Source: Nocardia aobensis NBRC 100429 (GTDB lineage Bacteria > Actinomycetota > Actinomycetes > Mycobacteriales > Mycobacteriaceae). Taken from it: DNA of 64,000 bases. Positions 1-10,724 of this stretch are shown here, piece by piece. The notes under the pieces are model-generated. The model was not told the origin of the DNA. It did not search any database and saw nothing but the letters and a program-made list of their open reading frames with translations. A program made the position numbers and the translations under genes. The stretch covers positions 62,001-126,000 of the forward strand of contig NZ_BAFQ01000118.1 of assembly GCF_000308375.1 (NCBI RefSeq), read 5' to 3'. The number at the start of each line of letters is the position of its first letter. The stretch's first letter is position 1.

Positions 1-1
1 T

Positions 2-730
2 CACCTGCTGCGCCGGCTGTGGCGCGAACCGGTGGTCGACTGGCAGGGTCAGTTCCGCACGCCGCTGCAGGGATTCACCGCCACTCCCGCACCGCTGGAC
101 GGCACGCCGCCGTTCGTGTGGCACGGCTCGATCCGGTCGCCGGAGATCGCCGAGCAGGCCGCCTATTACGGCGACGGCTTCTTCCACAACAACATCTTCT
201 GGAACAAGGAACACACCCAGGAGATGGTGCAGCTGTACCGGCAGCGGTTCGAGCACTACGGTCACGGCTCGGCCGACCAGGCGATCGTCGGCCTGGGCGG
301 GCAGGTCTTCATGGCCGAGACGGAGACGGCGGCCAAGAAGTTCTTCCGGCCGTACTTCGACAACGCGCCCGTCTACGGGCACGGTCCGTCGCTGGAGGAC
401 TTCACCGAGATGACGCCCCTGACCGTCGGTACTCCCGAGCAGGTCATCGAGCGCACCCTCGGCTTCGCCGACTACGCCGGCGACTACCAGCGCCAGCTGT
501 TCCTGATCGACCACGCCGGCCTGCCGATCGACGTCGCCCTGGAACAGGTCGAAATCCTCGGCCGCGAGGTGGTGCCGGTGCTGCGCAAGGAATTCGAATT
601 GCGCCGTCCCGCACACGTTCCCAGTGATCCGCCGACCCACGCGTCGCTGGTGGCCGCCGGTCCGGAGGCGCCGCACCACTTGGTCGAGCCGGCGCGCGAG
701 CGGCTGCTGGCCGCCGCCGAGCAGGCCTGA
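2..730 (+). CDS. LLM-class flavin-dependent oxidoreductase, CE1758-like (5' end outside window)
   Basis: This is the C-terminal 242 residues of a luciferase-like (FMNH2-dependent) monooxygenase; the reading frame is open from the window edge, so the N-terminal half is missing. The visible part has the late-barrel segments typical of the family: GSIRSPEIAEQAAYYGDGFF near the start, and a conserved TPEQVIERTLGFADYAGDY stretch toward the end. The gene lies 65 bp before an FMN reductase of the CE1759 type, the usual partner of CE1758-type LLM proteins, so the two probably form a two-component monooxygenase. The substrate cannot be told from the sequence. Confidence 0.88.
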   Translation, partial: HLLRRLWREPVVDWQGQFRTPLQGFTATPAPLDGTPPFVWHGSIRSPEIAEQAAYYGDGFFHNNIFWNKEHTQEMVQLYRQRFEHYGHGSADQAIVGLGGQVFMAETETAAKKFFRPYFDNAPVYGHGPSLEDFTEMTPLTVGTPEQVIERTLGFADYAGDYQRQLFLIDHAGLPIDVALEQVEILGREVVPVLRKEFELRRPAHVPSDPPTHASLVAAGPEAPHHLVEPARERLLAAAEQA

Positions 731-795
731 TTCATCCCGCAGTAATCAACCGACCGCCGTACTCATCCACCGCATCGAACGAGGGACGAAAACCC

Positions 796-1476
796 ATGTC
801 GCATACCGTTGTCGTACTCACCGCCGGGTTGTCCCAGCCGTCGAGCACCCGTCTGCTCGCCGATCAGCTCGCCGATGCGGTGACCTCGGCCGTCGGCGCC
901 CGCGGTGAGGCCGTCGACATCGAGGTCATCGAATTGCGCGATCTGGCAAGCGATCTCGCCGCCACGATGGTGTCCGGCGGTCTGCCGACCCCCGCGGTGG
1001 CGGCAGCGCGGGAGAAGGTCTCCGCCGCGGACGGTCTCATCGCCGTCACCCCGGTGTTCGCCGCGAGCTACTCCGGGTTGTTCAAGATGTTCATCGACGT
1101 GCTCGACACCGACGCGCTCAACGCCATGCCGGTGCTCGTCGCCGCCACGGCCGGAACCGCGCGGCACGCGCTGGTGCTCGAGCATGCGATGCGGCCGCTG
1201 TTCACCTATCTGCGCGCCGTCGTCGTTCCGACCGGCGTGTTCGCCGCGACCGAGGATTTCGGTTCGGCCGGACTCGGCGAGCGGATCCACCGCGCCGCGG
1301 CCGAATTCGCCACCCTCGTGGTCGCGGTGCCGACCGGTGTGGACGGCTTCCTCCCGGAACCGACCCGGGCCCGGCAGTCGGGCAACCATGTCGGCGAGGT
1401 GACGCCGTTCGCGAAGCTGCTCGCTGGCCACACGGGGCATACCCAACATCCCCATCGCCCGGCCGAACAGCGGTAG
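796..1476 (+). CDS. LLM-partnered FMN reductase, CE1759 family
   Basis: A 226-residue NADPH-dependent FMN reductase-like flavodoxin-fold protein. It opens with VVVLTAGLSQPSSTRLLADQ, the phosphate-binding loop of the fold, and later has the TPVFAASYSGLFKMFIDVLD segment seen in azoreductase/FMN reductase relatives. The family (named from Corynebacterium CE1759) is defined by pairing with an LLM monooxygenase, and such a gene ends just upstream. The likely role is to supply reduced FMN. The ATG follows an upstream GAGGGACG stretch. A strong hairpin lies between this gene and the next one, so the pair probably ends its transcript here. Confidence 0.88.
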   Translation: MSHTVVVLTAGLSQPSSTRLLADQLADAVTSAVGARGEAVDIEVIELRDLASDLAATMVSGGLPTPAVAAAREKVSAADGLIAVTPVFAASYSGLFKMFIDVLDTDALNAMPVLVAATAGTARHALVLEHAMRPLFTYLRAVVVPTGVFAATEDFGSAGLGERIHRAAAEFATLVVAVPTGVDGFLPEPTRARQSGNHVGEVTPFAKLLAGHTGHTQHPHRPAEQR

Positions 1477-1547
1477 GACACCCCCGGCCGACGATCGGTT
1501 CGCCCGCTTTAGCAGGCGAGGGAAACATCTCGGCAGATTCACTGCTG

Positions 1548-1579
1548 CCGCCCGCGCACCGGATTCGGTGCGCGGGCGG
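1548..1579 (+). terminator. Strong hairpin after the LLM/FMN reductase pair
   Basis: A perfect 13-bp inverted repeat: CCGCCCGCGCACC at 1548-1560, a 6-nt loop, and its complement at 1567-1579. There is no T run. It sits 71 nt after the FMN reductase stop and before the ribosome binding site of the next gene, which fits a factor-independent pause or terminator in a high-G+C genome. Confidence 0.55.
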
Positions 1580-1601
1580 CCGCAGGCGACATGATGGAGG
1601 G

Positions 1602-4025
1602 GTGACAACGGGCCCCGAAGAGCTTCTCGACGAATGGTTGCGTATTTCCCTGCGAGAGGTGCGGCCGGGACCGCGCCGCGCCGCCACCGATCCGATCGGC
1701 AGCGGTAGTCCGATCACCGTCGGGACATGTCTGGAGTTGTTCGATGCCCAGGCCACGAGCCGGCATCTGGATATCGCGGCGCGGCGGCTCGGCGTGGCGA
1801 AACGCGGGTACTACAGCATCGGCTCCAGCGGCCACGAGGGCAATGTGGTGCTGGCACAGGCATTGCGCAGCACCGATCCGGCGCTGCTGCACTACCGGTC
1901 GGGCGCCTTCTTCGTGCATCGCTGCCGCCAGGTCCCGGGGCTGGATCCGATTCGTGACGTGCTGCTGGGTGTCGTCGCGGCGGCCACGGAACCGATCTCG
2001 GGCGGGCGGCACAAGGTGTTCGGCAGCGCGCCCGCGTCGGTCATACCGCAGACCTCCACCATCGCCTCCCATCTGCCTCGGGCGATGGGTCTGGCGTTCG
2101 CCCTCGATCGGGCGCGACGGCTGGGCCGGGAAACACCGTGGCCCCGAGATGCGGTGGTGCTGTGCACATTCGGGGACGCCTCGGCCAACCACTCGACCGC
2201 GACAGGTGCGATCAACGCCGCGATCCACACGGCTCACCAAGGTATTCCGATGCCGCTACTGTTCGTCTGCGAGGACAACGGGATCGGAATCAGCGTGCCC
2301 ACTCCCCCGGACTGGATCGAATCGGCCTTCGCGTCACGACCGGGTCTGCGGTATTTCGACGCCGACGGCTCCGATCTGCGGCAGGCCCTGTCGGTGGCCT
2401 CCGCCGCCGCGGAATCCGTGCGCGCGCGGCGGCGGCCCGCCCTGTTGCGGCTGCGCACGGTGCGACTGCTCGGCCATGCCGGATCCGATGTGGAGTCGGC
2501 GTATCGGCGACCGGAGGATATCGAGGCCGACCGGCGCCGCGACCCGGTGGCCGCCACGGCCCGGCTCCTCGTCGAGATCGGCGCGGCGACCGCCGAGGAG
2601 GTTCTCGCCCACTACGACGCGATCGGTGCCCGAGTGGCGGCGACGGCGGCCCGGGTGGCGGAGGAACCGCATCTGGACTCGGCCGAGGCGATCCGGGCGC
2701 CAGTGGTATTCGCAGGTGAACGACAGCCCCTCGCCATTCTCGGCCCGCGAGCCGACGATCGCACGCCACGCGTCGACTCCGCGCCGCAGCCGCAGGCCGA
2801 GAGTGCGCTTCGCACAAGCGCTTTCGATCAGACGGCCGCCGGATCCGCACCCACCGCCCGAGCGCGACCTCGCAACGCTCCCGGCGACTCCGGCTCCCGC
2901 GCTTCGACGCCGGCGGATTCCATTCACTCCTCGACCGACGGTGAGTCCGGTTCGACGGGGCGCGCGCAGGCGGCACCGGGACAGACGGCCGAGCGACCCG
3001 GGCCGATGACGCTCGCACAGTCGATCAACCACACCCTCGCCTCACTACTCGCCGATCAGCCCGATGTACTGGTCTTCGGCGAGGATGTCGGCCGCAAGGG
3101 TGGTGTCTACGGCGTGACCAAGGGGCTGCAGCGTGAGTTCGGGGCGCGTCGTGTGTTCGACACCCTGCTCGACGAGCAGAGCGTGCTCGGCACCGCGCTG
3201 GGCGCCGGACTCGCCGGATTCGTTCCGATTCCGGAGATCCAGTATCTGGCCTACGTGCACAATGCGCTGGACCAGATCCGGGGTGAGGCGGCGACCCTGT
3301 CGTTCTTCTCCGCGGGGCAGTACCACAATCCGATGGTGGTGCGGATCGCCTCGTTCGGTTATCAGCGCGGCTTCGGCGGGCATTTCCACAACGACAATTC
3401 CGTTGCGGCGCTGCGCGATATCCCCGGAGTGGTCGTCGCCGCGCCGGCCCGGGCCGACGACGCGGCCGCGATGCTGCGGCGGTGCGTCGAGGTCGCTCGC
3501 GGCGAGGGCAGGGTATGTCTCTACCTCGAACCGATCGCCCTCTACCACACCCGCGACCTGCACCGCCCCGGTGACGCGGGCTGGCTCGCCACCCCCGCCG
3601 ACGAACCGGCATCCCTCGCCCGCGCCCGAATCCACGGCGACGGTGCCGATCTCACGATCGTCACCTTCGCCAACGGTGTGCCGATGAGCCTGCGCGCGGC
3701 ACGCCGCTTGGCGGACAACGGCATTCACGCACGCGTGCTCGACCTGCGCTGGCTCACGCCGCTTCCCGTCGACGATCTGCTGCACCATGCCCGCACCACC
3801 GGCGCCGTACTCGTCGCCGACGAGACCCGCCGCAGCGGCGGGGTATCGGAGTCGGTGTGCACCGCGCTGCTCGACGGCGGTTTCGACGGCCGTCTCGCGC
3901 GCGTCACCAGCGCCGACAGTTTCGTCCCGCTCGGACCGGCCGCCGAACTGGTGCTGCTGAGCGAAGCGGCGATCGAGGCCGCGGCGCATCGGCTGCTGGA
4001 ATCGGGCCCCCGCTCCCAGGTCTGA
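1602..4025 (+). CDS. Fused alpha/beta thiamine-diphosphate-dependent 2-oxoacid dehydrogenase E1
   Basis: An 807-residue protein joining an E1-alpha-like half (about 1-365) to an E1-beta-like half (about 468-805) through a ~100-residue linker rich in Pro, Ser, Ala and Thr. The alpha half carries the ThDP/Mg motif from GDASAN (about 190) to DNGIGIS (about 225), and a GHAGSDVESAYR loop like that of branched-chain E1 proteins. The beta half has VFGEDVGRKGGVYGVTKGL and the EQSVLGTALGAGLAGF segment. Branched-chain 2-oxoacid or pyruvate decarboxylation is expected, but no E2 or E3 gene is nearby, so the substrate is open. The GTG start is only 1 nt after GGAGG, which is unusually close, so a slightly later start is possible. 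Confidence 0.85.
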   Translation: MTTGPEELLDEWLRISLREVRPGPRRAATDPIGSGSPITVGTCLELFDAQATSRHLDIAARRLGVAKRGYYSIGSSGHEGNVVLAQALRSTDPALLHYRSGAFFVHRCRQVPGLDPIRDVLLGVVAAATEPISGGRHKVFGSAPASVIPQTSTIASHLPRAMGLAFALDRARRLGRETPWPRDAVVLCTFGDASANHSTATGAINAAIHTAHQGIPMPLLFVCEDNGIGISVPTPPDWIESAFASRPGLRYFDADGSDLRQALSVASAAAESVRARRRPALLRLRTVRLLGHAGSDVESAYRRPEDIEADRRRDPVAATARLLVEIGAATAEEVLAHYDAIGARVAATAARVAEEPHLDSAEAIRAPVVFAGERQPLAILGPRADDRTPRVDSAPQPQAESALRTSAFDQTAAGSAPTARARPRNAPGDSGSRASTPADSIHSSTDGESGSTGRAQAAPGQTAERPGPMTLAQSINHTLASLLADQPDVLVFGEDVGRKGGVYGVTKGLQREFGARRVFDTLLDEQSVLGTALGAGLAGFVPIPEIQYLAYVHNALDQIRGEAATLSFFSAGQYHNPMVVRIASFGYQRGFGGHFHNDNSVAALRDIPGVVVAAPARADDAAAMLRRCVEVARGEGRVCLYLEPIALYHTRDLHRPGDAGWLATPADEPASLARARIHGDGADLTIVTFANGVPMSLRAARRLADNGIHARVLDLRWLTPLPVDDLLHHARTTGAVLVADETRRSGGVSESVCTALLDGGFDGRLARVTSADSFVPLGPAAELVLLSEAAIEAAAHRLLESGPRSQV

Positions 4026-4030
4026 CGCAC

Positions 4031-4069
4031 GCGGGCGGGCGCGCCGAAGACCGGCCGCACCCGCCCCGC
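4031..4069. terminator. Possible bidirectional hairpin between convergent genes
   Basis: GCGGGCGGG at 4031-4039 can pair with CCCGCCCCGC at 4060-4069 with one bulged base. It lies between the stops of the E1 gene and the convergent P450 gene. There is no T run and the loop is long, so support is modest. Confidence 0.3.
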
Positions 4070-4078
4070 GGCCGATGC

Positions 4079-5254
4079 TCAGCGCAGGGTGACCGTTGTC
4101 GGCAGCGCGGCGAAACCGCGATTGTTCGAGGAATGGAGGCGCCGCAGCCCGGCCGGGTCGACGTCGTAATCGGCGATGCGGGCGGTGATCTCCCCGAGCG
4201 CGGTCCGCAACTCGAGCAGGCCGAGATTCGAGCCGAGGCAGTGGTGGCGGCCGCTGCCGAAGACCAGCGCATCGGAGGTGTCTCGATCGAGATCGAAGGC
4301 GTCGGGCCGGTCGAACACCTCGGGATCACGGTTCGCCGAACCGGTCAGCAACAGCATCCGCGCCCCCGCCGGAATCGTCACGCCGTGCAGTTCGACAGCT
4401 TCGGTGGTGGTGCGCAACTGCGACTGGGTCGCCGGGTCGTAGCGCATGCCCTCGGCGATCCAGTCGTCGACGCGCCCCAGCGCCGCGGCCCGCTGGTCCG
4501 GATTCGCCCACCCGGCGTACCAGAGATTGCCCAGGGTGAGCATGCTCGTCTCGATGCCCGCGCCGATCAGCAGGATCAGCACGCCCACGATTTCCTCGGG
4601 GGTGAGCCGGTCGTCCCCGTCGGCGGCGTCGAGCAGACCGGACAGCAGGTCGTCGGTGCGGTGCTTGCTGCGTTCGATGGTCAGCTCGGTGTAGTAGCCG
4701 ACCAGGGCGCCGATCGCCTGCATCGCCTCCGGCCGCAGGTCGGTCGACTCCTCCTCGGTGTACATGATCTCCATGCCGAGTTTGCGCACCAGGTCGCGGT
4801 CCGCGCGCGGCACGCCGACCAGTTCGGAAATCACCTCGGTGGGGTACGGGCCGGCGAAGTCGGTCATCAGGTCGAAACTGCCGCGTTCGAGCAGCGGCTC
4901 CAGGAGGTCGGTGGCGATCTCACGCAGTCGCGGCGCCAGCGCCTGCACCCGGCGCGCGGTGAACGCGCGCGTGACCAAACCACGCAGGCGCGTATGTTTC
5001 GGCGGATCCATCGCCACGAAGGAGAAGAACTGCTCGGCCTGAGGTCCCCAGAAGGCCGGTTCCATCCGCAGCCCGTTGGCGCTCGAGAAGCGATCCGAAT
5101 CACGCAGTGCGGCAAGGACATCGGCGTAGCGCGACAGTGCCCAGAAGTCGTCGTCGCCGTTGCGGAACACCGGCGCCTGTTCCCGAAGTTGTGCGTAGAC
5201 CGGATACGGATCGTCGTGAATTCCGAAATCGTACGGACTGAATTGCACTGACAT
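4079..5254 (-). CDS. Cytochrome P450
   Basis: A 391-residue bacterial class I P450, a soluble haem monooxygenase that needs a ferredoxin and a reductase; neither is encoded nearby. The I-helix contains GAGIET (the oxygen-binding A-G-x-E/D-T motif), the K-helix ExxR appears as EGMR, and the haem loop is FGSGRHHCLG with the ligand Cys near residue 339. An ATG 21 bp further upstream is in frame, but GGGGAGG sits 6 nt before the ATG at 5254, which decides the start. The substrate is unknown. It is divergent from the methyltransferase gene, with about 110 bp between them. Confidence 0.93.
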   Translation of the reverse strand: MSVQFSPYDFGIHDDPYPVYAQLREQAPVFRNGDDDFWALSRYADVLAALRDSDRFSSANGLRMEPAFWGPQAEQFFSFVAMDPPKHTRLRGLVTRAFTARRVQALAPRLREIATDLLEPLLERGSFDLMTDFAGPYPTEVISELVGVPRADRDLVRKLGMEIMYTEEESTDLRPEAMQAIGALVGYYTELTIERSKHRTDDLLSGLLDAADGDDRLTPEEIVGVLILLIGAGIETSMLTLGNLWYAGWANPDQRAAALGRVDDWIAEGMRYDPATQSQLRTTTEAVELHGVTIPAGARMLLLTGSANRDPEVFDRPDAFDLDRDTSDALVFGSGRHHCLGSNLGLLELRTALGEITARIADYDVDPAGLRRLHSSNNRGFAALPTTVTLR

Positions 5255-5364
5255 CTTCGACCTCCCCAGCCGCACGGCAGGGGCCGCGCCGGTTCGCCAT
5301 CCGACCTGACAGGATGACAGTAGTCGATAATGGTTCGTCGCCGTCGACGGAAGGAAGAGGTGTC

Positions 5365-6207
5365 ATGGAACCAGTGACCGGATCACACCGCCCGCATGCG
5401 GATCCGGTGGCGCCGCCCGGTATCGATGTCACCACCCCGCATCCGGCCCGGCGCTACGACTACTGGCTCGGTGGCAAGGACAACTTCGAGGCCGACCGAG
5501 CCTCCGCCGAAGCGGTGGCCGAGGCCTTCCCGAGCGTGCAGATCTCCGCGCTGGAGAATCGAGCATTCCTGCACCGAGTGGTCGGTTATCTGTCGGCCGA
5601 GGTCGGCATCCGGCAATTCCTGGATCTCGGCGCCGGCCTGCCGACCGCCGGCAATGTGCACGAGATCGCGCAGGCCGCCGCGCCCGAATCCCGCATCGTC
5701 TACGTCGACAACGATCCGATCGTCGCCCTGCACGCCCGCAGCCTGCTCGCCGGCGCACCCGAGGGCGCGACCGCGTATCTGGAGGCCGACGCGCGCGAAC
5801 CCGAAAAGATCCTCACCCACCCGGACCTGCTGACCACGCTGGATCTGTCGCAACCGGTGGCGCTGATGATGCTCGCGGTGGTGCATTTCTTCACCGACGA
5901 GGACCGCCCCTACGACATGGTGCGGCAATGGATCGACGCGCTGGCGCCCGGCAGCTATCTGGTGATGTCGCATGCCACCAGCGACCACCTGTCCGAGGAG
6001 GACCTGGCCGACAGCGAACAGGCCAACAAGCGCAGCGGTATCCCGTTCCGGCTGCGCTCGACCGCCGAGTTCAGCCGATTCTTCACCGGGCTCGAACTCG
6101 TCGAACCCGGGATCGGGTCGATCATCAACTGGCCCATCGAGTCTCATCGGGCACATCCGCGGCCGGAGGCGGTATCGATGCTCGGCGCGGTGGCGCGCAA
6201 ACCCTGA
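5365..6207 (+). CDS. SAM-dependent methyltransferase, DUF574 (PF04672) family
   Basis: A 280-residue protein with the family signature RRYDYWLGGKDNFEADR at about residues 29-45 and the SAM-binding FLDLGAGLPTAGNVHE segment. The family is abundant in Streptomyces, Nocardia and Frankia. Its substrates are mostly unknown. An earlier in-frame ATG exists at 5314, but GGAAGAGG directly precedes the ATG at 5365. The gene is divergent from the P450, so a shared promoter region is possible but not shown. Confidence 0.9.
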   Translation: MEPVTGSHRPHADPVAPPGIDVTTPHPARRYDYWLGGKDNFEADRASAEAVAEAFPSVQISALENRAFLHRVVGYLSAEVGIRQFLDLGAGLPTAGNVHEIAQAAAPESRIVYVDNDPIVALHARSLLAGAPEGATAYLEADAREPEKILTHPDLLTTLDLSQPVALMMLAVVHFFTDEDRPYDMVRQWIDALAPGSYLVMSHATSDHLSEEDLADSEQANKRSGIPFRLRSTAEFSRFFTGLELVEPGIGSIINWPIESHRAHPRPEAVSMLGAVARKP

Positions 6208-6227
6208 TCCGGTTTCCTCGACGACGT

Positions 6228-6262
6228 CGGCCCCGATTCCGCGGAGTGCGGAACCGGGGCCG
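6228..6262. terminator. Bidirectional terminator hairpin
   Basis: CGGCCCCGATTCCGC at 6228-6242 pairs with GCGGAACCGGGGCCG at 6248-6262 around a 5-nt loop. The single mismatch becomes a G-U pair in the minus-strand RNA, so the structure is slightly better for tpiA transcripts. It lies between the convergent stops of the methyltransferase and tpiA. Confidence 0.65.
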
Positions 6263-6301
6263 AATCGTCATGTGCTGCAGGCGGTTACCCGCCGGCCGCG
6301 A

Positions 6302-7087
6302 TCAGGGCAGCGGACCGCCCGCGGCGATCGCCGACAGGGTCGCGAACTCGTCGCCCTTCAGCGAGGCACCACCGACGAGCGCGCCGTCGATATCGGCGGC
6401 CGCGATGAGCTCGCCGACGTTCTTGGCGTTCACCGATCCGCCGTAGAGGATGCGCACACCCGCCGCGACCTCCTGGCCCGCCAGCTCGGCCAGTTCGGCG
6501 CGCAGCGCACCGCACACCTCCTGCGCGTCCGCCGGGGTGGCGACGCGACCGGTGCCGATCGCCCAGACCGGCTCGTAGGCGATGACGACCTTCGCGATCT
6601 GCTCCGGCGTCAGCCCCTTGAGCGAACCCCGCAGCTGCTCGAGGTTGTACTGCACGTGGGTCTGCGCCTCGCGCACACCCAGCCCCTCGCCGATGCAGAC
6701 GATCGGAGTCATGTCGTACTGCAGCACCTTCTTGGCCTTCGCCAGCACCGTGGCGTCGTCCTCGTTGTGGTACTGCCGCCGCTCCGAGTGGCCGACCACG
6801 ACGTAGCTGCACGACAGCTTCGCCAGCATGGCCGCACTGATCTCACCGGTGTAGGCGCCGGATTCGTGCACCGACACGTCCTGGGCACCGAAGGTGATCC
6901 GCAAGCGGTCGCCCTCGATGAGGGTCTGGATGCTGCGAATGTCGGTGAACGGCGGGATGACCGTGACGTCGACCTTGTCGAAGTACTTGTCCGGCAGGGC
7001 GAACGCGATCTTCTGCACCAGGGCGATGGCCTCGAGGTGGTTGAGGTTCATCTTCCAGTTGCCGGCGATCAACGGTTTGCGTGCCAT
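6302..7087 (-). CDS. tpiA: Triosephosphate isomerase
   Basis: A 261-residue TIM-barrel enzyme that interconverts dihydroxyacetone phosphate and glyceraldehyde 3-phosphate. It starts [16 protein letters not shown], with the catalytic Asn-x-Lys in [14 protein letters not shown] holds the catalytic His, and [12 protein letters not shown] holds the catalytic Glu and the start of the flexible loop. YGGSVNAKN is the phosphate-binding stretch. It is the last gene of gap-pgk-tpiA, 2 bp after pgk. Full length for the family. Confidence 0.98.
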   Translation of the reverse strand: MARKPLIAGNWKMNLNHLEAIALVQKIAFALPDKYFDKVDVTVIPPFTDIRSIQTLIEGDRLRITFGAQDVSVHESGAYTGEISAAMLAKLSCSYVVVGHSERRQYHNEDDATVLAKAKKVLQYDMTPIVCIGEGLGVREAQTHVQYNLEQLRGSLKGLTPEQIAKVVIAYEPVWAIGTGRVATPADAQEVCGALRAELAELAGQEVAAGVRILYGGSVNAKNVGELIAAADIDGALVGGASLKGDEFATLSAIAAGGPLP

Positions 7088-7089
7088 GA

Positions 7090-8310
7090 TCAGCCCTCCC
7101 CGTCCTCGAGCACGCTGATACCCGGAAGCTGTTTGCCCTCCAGGTATTCCAGCGAGGCGCCGCCGCCGGTGGAGATGTGAGAGAACCCGTCCTCCGGCAG
7201 GCCGAGCGTACGCACGGCCGCGGCCGAATCGCCGCCGCCGACCACCGTGAACGCACCCTTACCGGTCGCGCCCACCAGGGCCTCGGCCACCGCACGCGTC
7301 CCCGCGGCGAAGGCCTCGAACTCGAACACACCCATCGGCCCGTTCCAGAACACCGTCCGAGCCTCGGTCAGCAGCGCGGCGAACCGCTTGGCCGACTCGG
7401 GCCCGATGTCCAGGCCCATCCAGCCCTCGGGAATCTCGTTGGCGGCCACCGTCTTCGACTCCGCGTCCGCGGCGAACTTGTCCGCGGCCACGATGTCCAC
7501 CGGCAGGTGGATGACGTCGGCGAAACGCTCCAGCAGCCCCTTGCAGGTATCGATCATCTCCTCCTGCAACAGCGAGGAGCCGACCGAAAGACCTTGGGCG
7601 GCAAGGAAGGTGAAGCACATACCGCCACCGATGACGAGGGTGTCGACCTTGGGGGCCAGCGCCTCGATCACGGCGAGCTTGTCCGACACCTTGGAACCGC
7701 CGAGCACGACCGCGTACGGGCGCTCGGTGTCGGTGGTGAGCTTGCGCAGGACGTCGACCTCCGCGGCGACCAGCGTGCCCGCGTAGTGCGGCAGCAGTTC
7801 GGCCACGTCGTAGACCGAGGCCTGCTTGCGGTGCACCACCCCGAAGCCGTCGGAGACGAACGCACCGTCGTCGCCGACCAGCTCAACCAGCGCCCGGGCC
7901 AGCTTCTGGCGCTGGGCGTCGTCCTTGCTGGTCTCGCGCGGATCGAAACGGATGTTCTCCAGCAGCAGCACATCACCGTCGGTGAGGCCCTCGGAGCGCG
8001 CGAGCGCGTCCTGGCCCACCACATCACCGGCGAGCTGGACGTTGCGGCCGAGCTCCTCGCTCAGCTTCGCGGCCACCGGTGCCAGCGAGAGCTTCGGATC
8101 GGGTTCGCCCTTGGGACGGCCCAGGTGGGCGGTGACGACGACCTTGGCGCCGGCCTCGGCCAGCGTCTTGATCGTGGGCACCGAGGCGATGATCCGGCCC
8201 GGATCGGTGATCACGCCGTTGTCGAGGGGAACGTTGAGGTCGGAGCGCACGAGCACGCCCCGCCCCTCCACGCCCTCGGCAAGGAGATCCTGAAGGGTCT
8301 TGACTGCCAT
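7090..8310 (-). CDS. pgk: Phosphoglycerate kinase
   Basis: A 406-residue two-lobed kinase that makes ATP from 1,3-bisphosphoglycerate. The N-terminal lobe has [11 protein letters not shown] (the triose-binding R-x-D-x-N-V-P motif) and [12 protein letters not shown]. The C-terminal lobe has [11 protein letters not shown] and, near the end, [14 protein letters not shown] followed by [16 protein letters not shown]. It lies 4 bp after gap and 2 bp before tpiA, so the three genes should be on one transcript. Confidence 0.98.
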   Translation of the reverse strand: MAVKTLQDLLAEGVEGRGVLVRSDLNVPLDNGVITDPGRIIASVPTIKTLAEAGAKVVVTAHLGRPKGEPDPKLSLAPVAAKLSEELGRNVQLAGDVVGQDALARSEGLTDGDVLLLENIRFDPRETSKDDAQRQKLARALVELVGDDGAFVSDGFGVVHRKQASVYDVAELLPHYAGTLVAAEVDVLRKLTTDTERPYAVVLGGSKVSDKLAVIEALAPKVDTLVIGGGMCFTFLAAQGLSVGSSLLQEEMIDTCKGLLERFADVIHLPVDIVAADKFAADAESKTVAANEIPEGWMGLDIGPESAKRFAALLTEARTVFWNGPMGVFEFEAFAAGTRAVAEALVGATGKGAFTVVGGGDSAAAVRTLGLPEDGFSHISTGGGASLEYLEGKQLPGISVLEDGEG

Positions 8311-8314
8311 GGGT

Positions 8315-9694
<1,380 letters not shown>

Positions 9695-9740
9695 GCGGCG
9701 AGGGTCCGGGCCGGCATCCGCGGCCCGGGACCCTCGCCGC
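9695..9740 (-). terminator. Terminator hairpin directly after whiA
   Basis: GCGGCGAGGGTCCGGGCCG at 9695-9713 pairs with its near-perfect complement at 9721-9740, with one bulged base and a 7-nt loop. It begins at the base next to the whiA stop codon. There is no T run, as is common for strong hairpins in high-G+C actinobacteria. It probably ends the rapZ-yvcK-whiA transcript. Confidence 0.65.
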
Positions 9741-10724
9741 TCACGCGTCTTCGAGAAGTTCGGCCGTGACCGCCGACTCGGTATCGGGAATGCCCAAGTC
9801 CTTGGCGCGGCGGTCGGCCATGGACAACAGCCGGCGAATACGCCCGGCGACGGCGTCCTTGGTCATCGGCGGGTCGGCCAGCTGGCCGAGTTCCTCCAGG
9901 GAGGCCTGGCGGTGCTGCACGCGCAGCCGTCCCGCGGCGGCCAGATGGTCGGGCACGTCCTCGCCGAGGATCTCGAGGGCACGCTCCACACGAGCCGCGG
10001 CGGCGACCGCGGCCCGGGCCGAGCGGCGCAGGTTGGCGTCATCGAAGTTGGCGAGGCGGTTCGCCGTCGCGCGGACCTCCCGCCGCATCCGGCGCTCCTC
10101 CCAGGTCAGGCGCGTGTCCTGGGCGCCCATCCGGGTCAGCAGGGCACCGATGGCCTCCCCGTCGCGCACCACGACCCGATCGGTGCCGCGCACCTCGCGG
10201 GCCTTGGCCGAGATACCCATCCGGCGGGCCGCGCCGACCAGGGCCAGTGCCGCCTCGGGCCCGGGGCAGCTCACCTCGAGCGCCGAGGAACGCCCGGGCT
10301 CGGTCAGCGAACCGTGGGCCAGGAAGGCGCCGCGCCAGGCCGCCTCCGAATCGCCGATGCTGCCGCCGACCACCTGGGCGGGCAGCCCACGCACCGGACG
10401 GCCGCGCACATCGAGCAATCCGGTCTGGCGGGCCAGCGCCTCGCCCTCCTTGGACACGCGCACGACATATCGGGAGGTCTTGCGCAGACCACCCGCGCCC
10501 AGCACGTGCACATCCGATCCGTAGCCGTAGAGCTCGAAGATCTCGCGCCGTAGTCGCCGCGCGATCGAGCCCATATCGACCTCGGCCTCGACGATCACCC
10601 GACCGCCGACGATGTGCAGGCCACCGGCGAACCGGAGTAGGGCCGACAGTTCCGCCTTGCGTGCACTCACCTGCGAGACGGACAGACGGCTCAACTCGTC
10701 TTTCACCTCGGCTGTCATCGCCAC
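9741..10724 (-). CDS. whiA: DNA-binding protein WhiA
   Basis: A 327-residue WhiA protein: an N-terminal LAGLIDADG-homing-endonuclease-like fold (without nuclease function) and a C-terminal helix-turn-helix. Recognisable segments are [11 protein letters not shown] at the start, [15 protein letters not shown], the [14 protein letters not shown] linker, and [20 protein letters not shown] in the C-terminal DNA-binding part. WhiA controls sporulation septation in Streptomyces and is kept in non-sporulating actinobacteria. The ATG two codons in (10718) overlaps the yvcK stop as ATGA, so translation is probably coupled and either start may be used. Confidence 0.97.
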   Translation of the reverse strand: MAMTAEVKDELSRLSVSQVSARKAELSALLRFAGGLHIVGGRVIVEAEVDMGSIARRLRREIFELYGYGSDVHVLGAGGLRKTSRYVVRVSKEGEALARQTGLLDVRGRPVRGLPAQVVGGSIGDSEAAWRGAFLAHGSLTEPGRSSALEVSCPGPEAALALVGAARRMGISAKAREVRGTDRVVVRDGEAIGALLTRMGAQDTRLTWEERRMRREVRATANRLANFDDANLRRSARAAVAAAARVERALEILGEDVPDHLAAAGRLRVQHRQASLEELGQLADPPMTKDAVAGRIRRLLSMADRRAKDLGIPDTESAVTAELLEDA

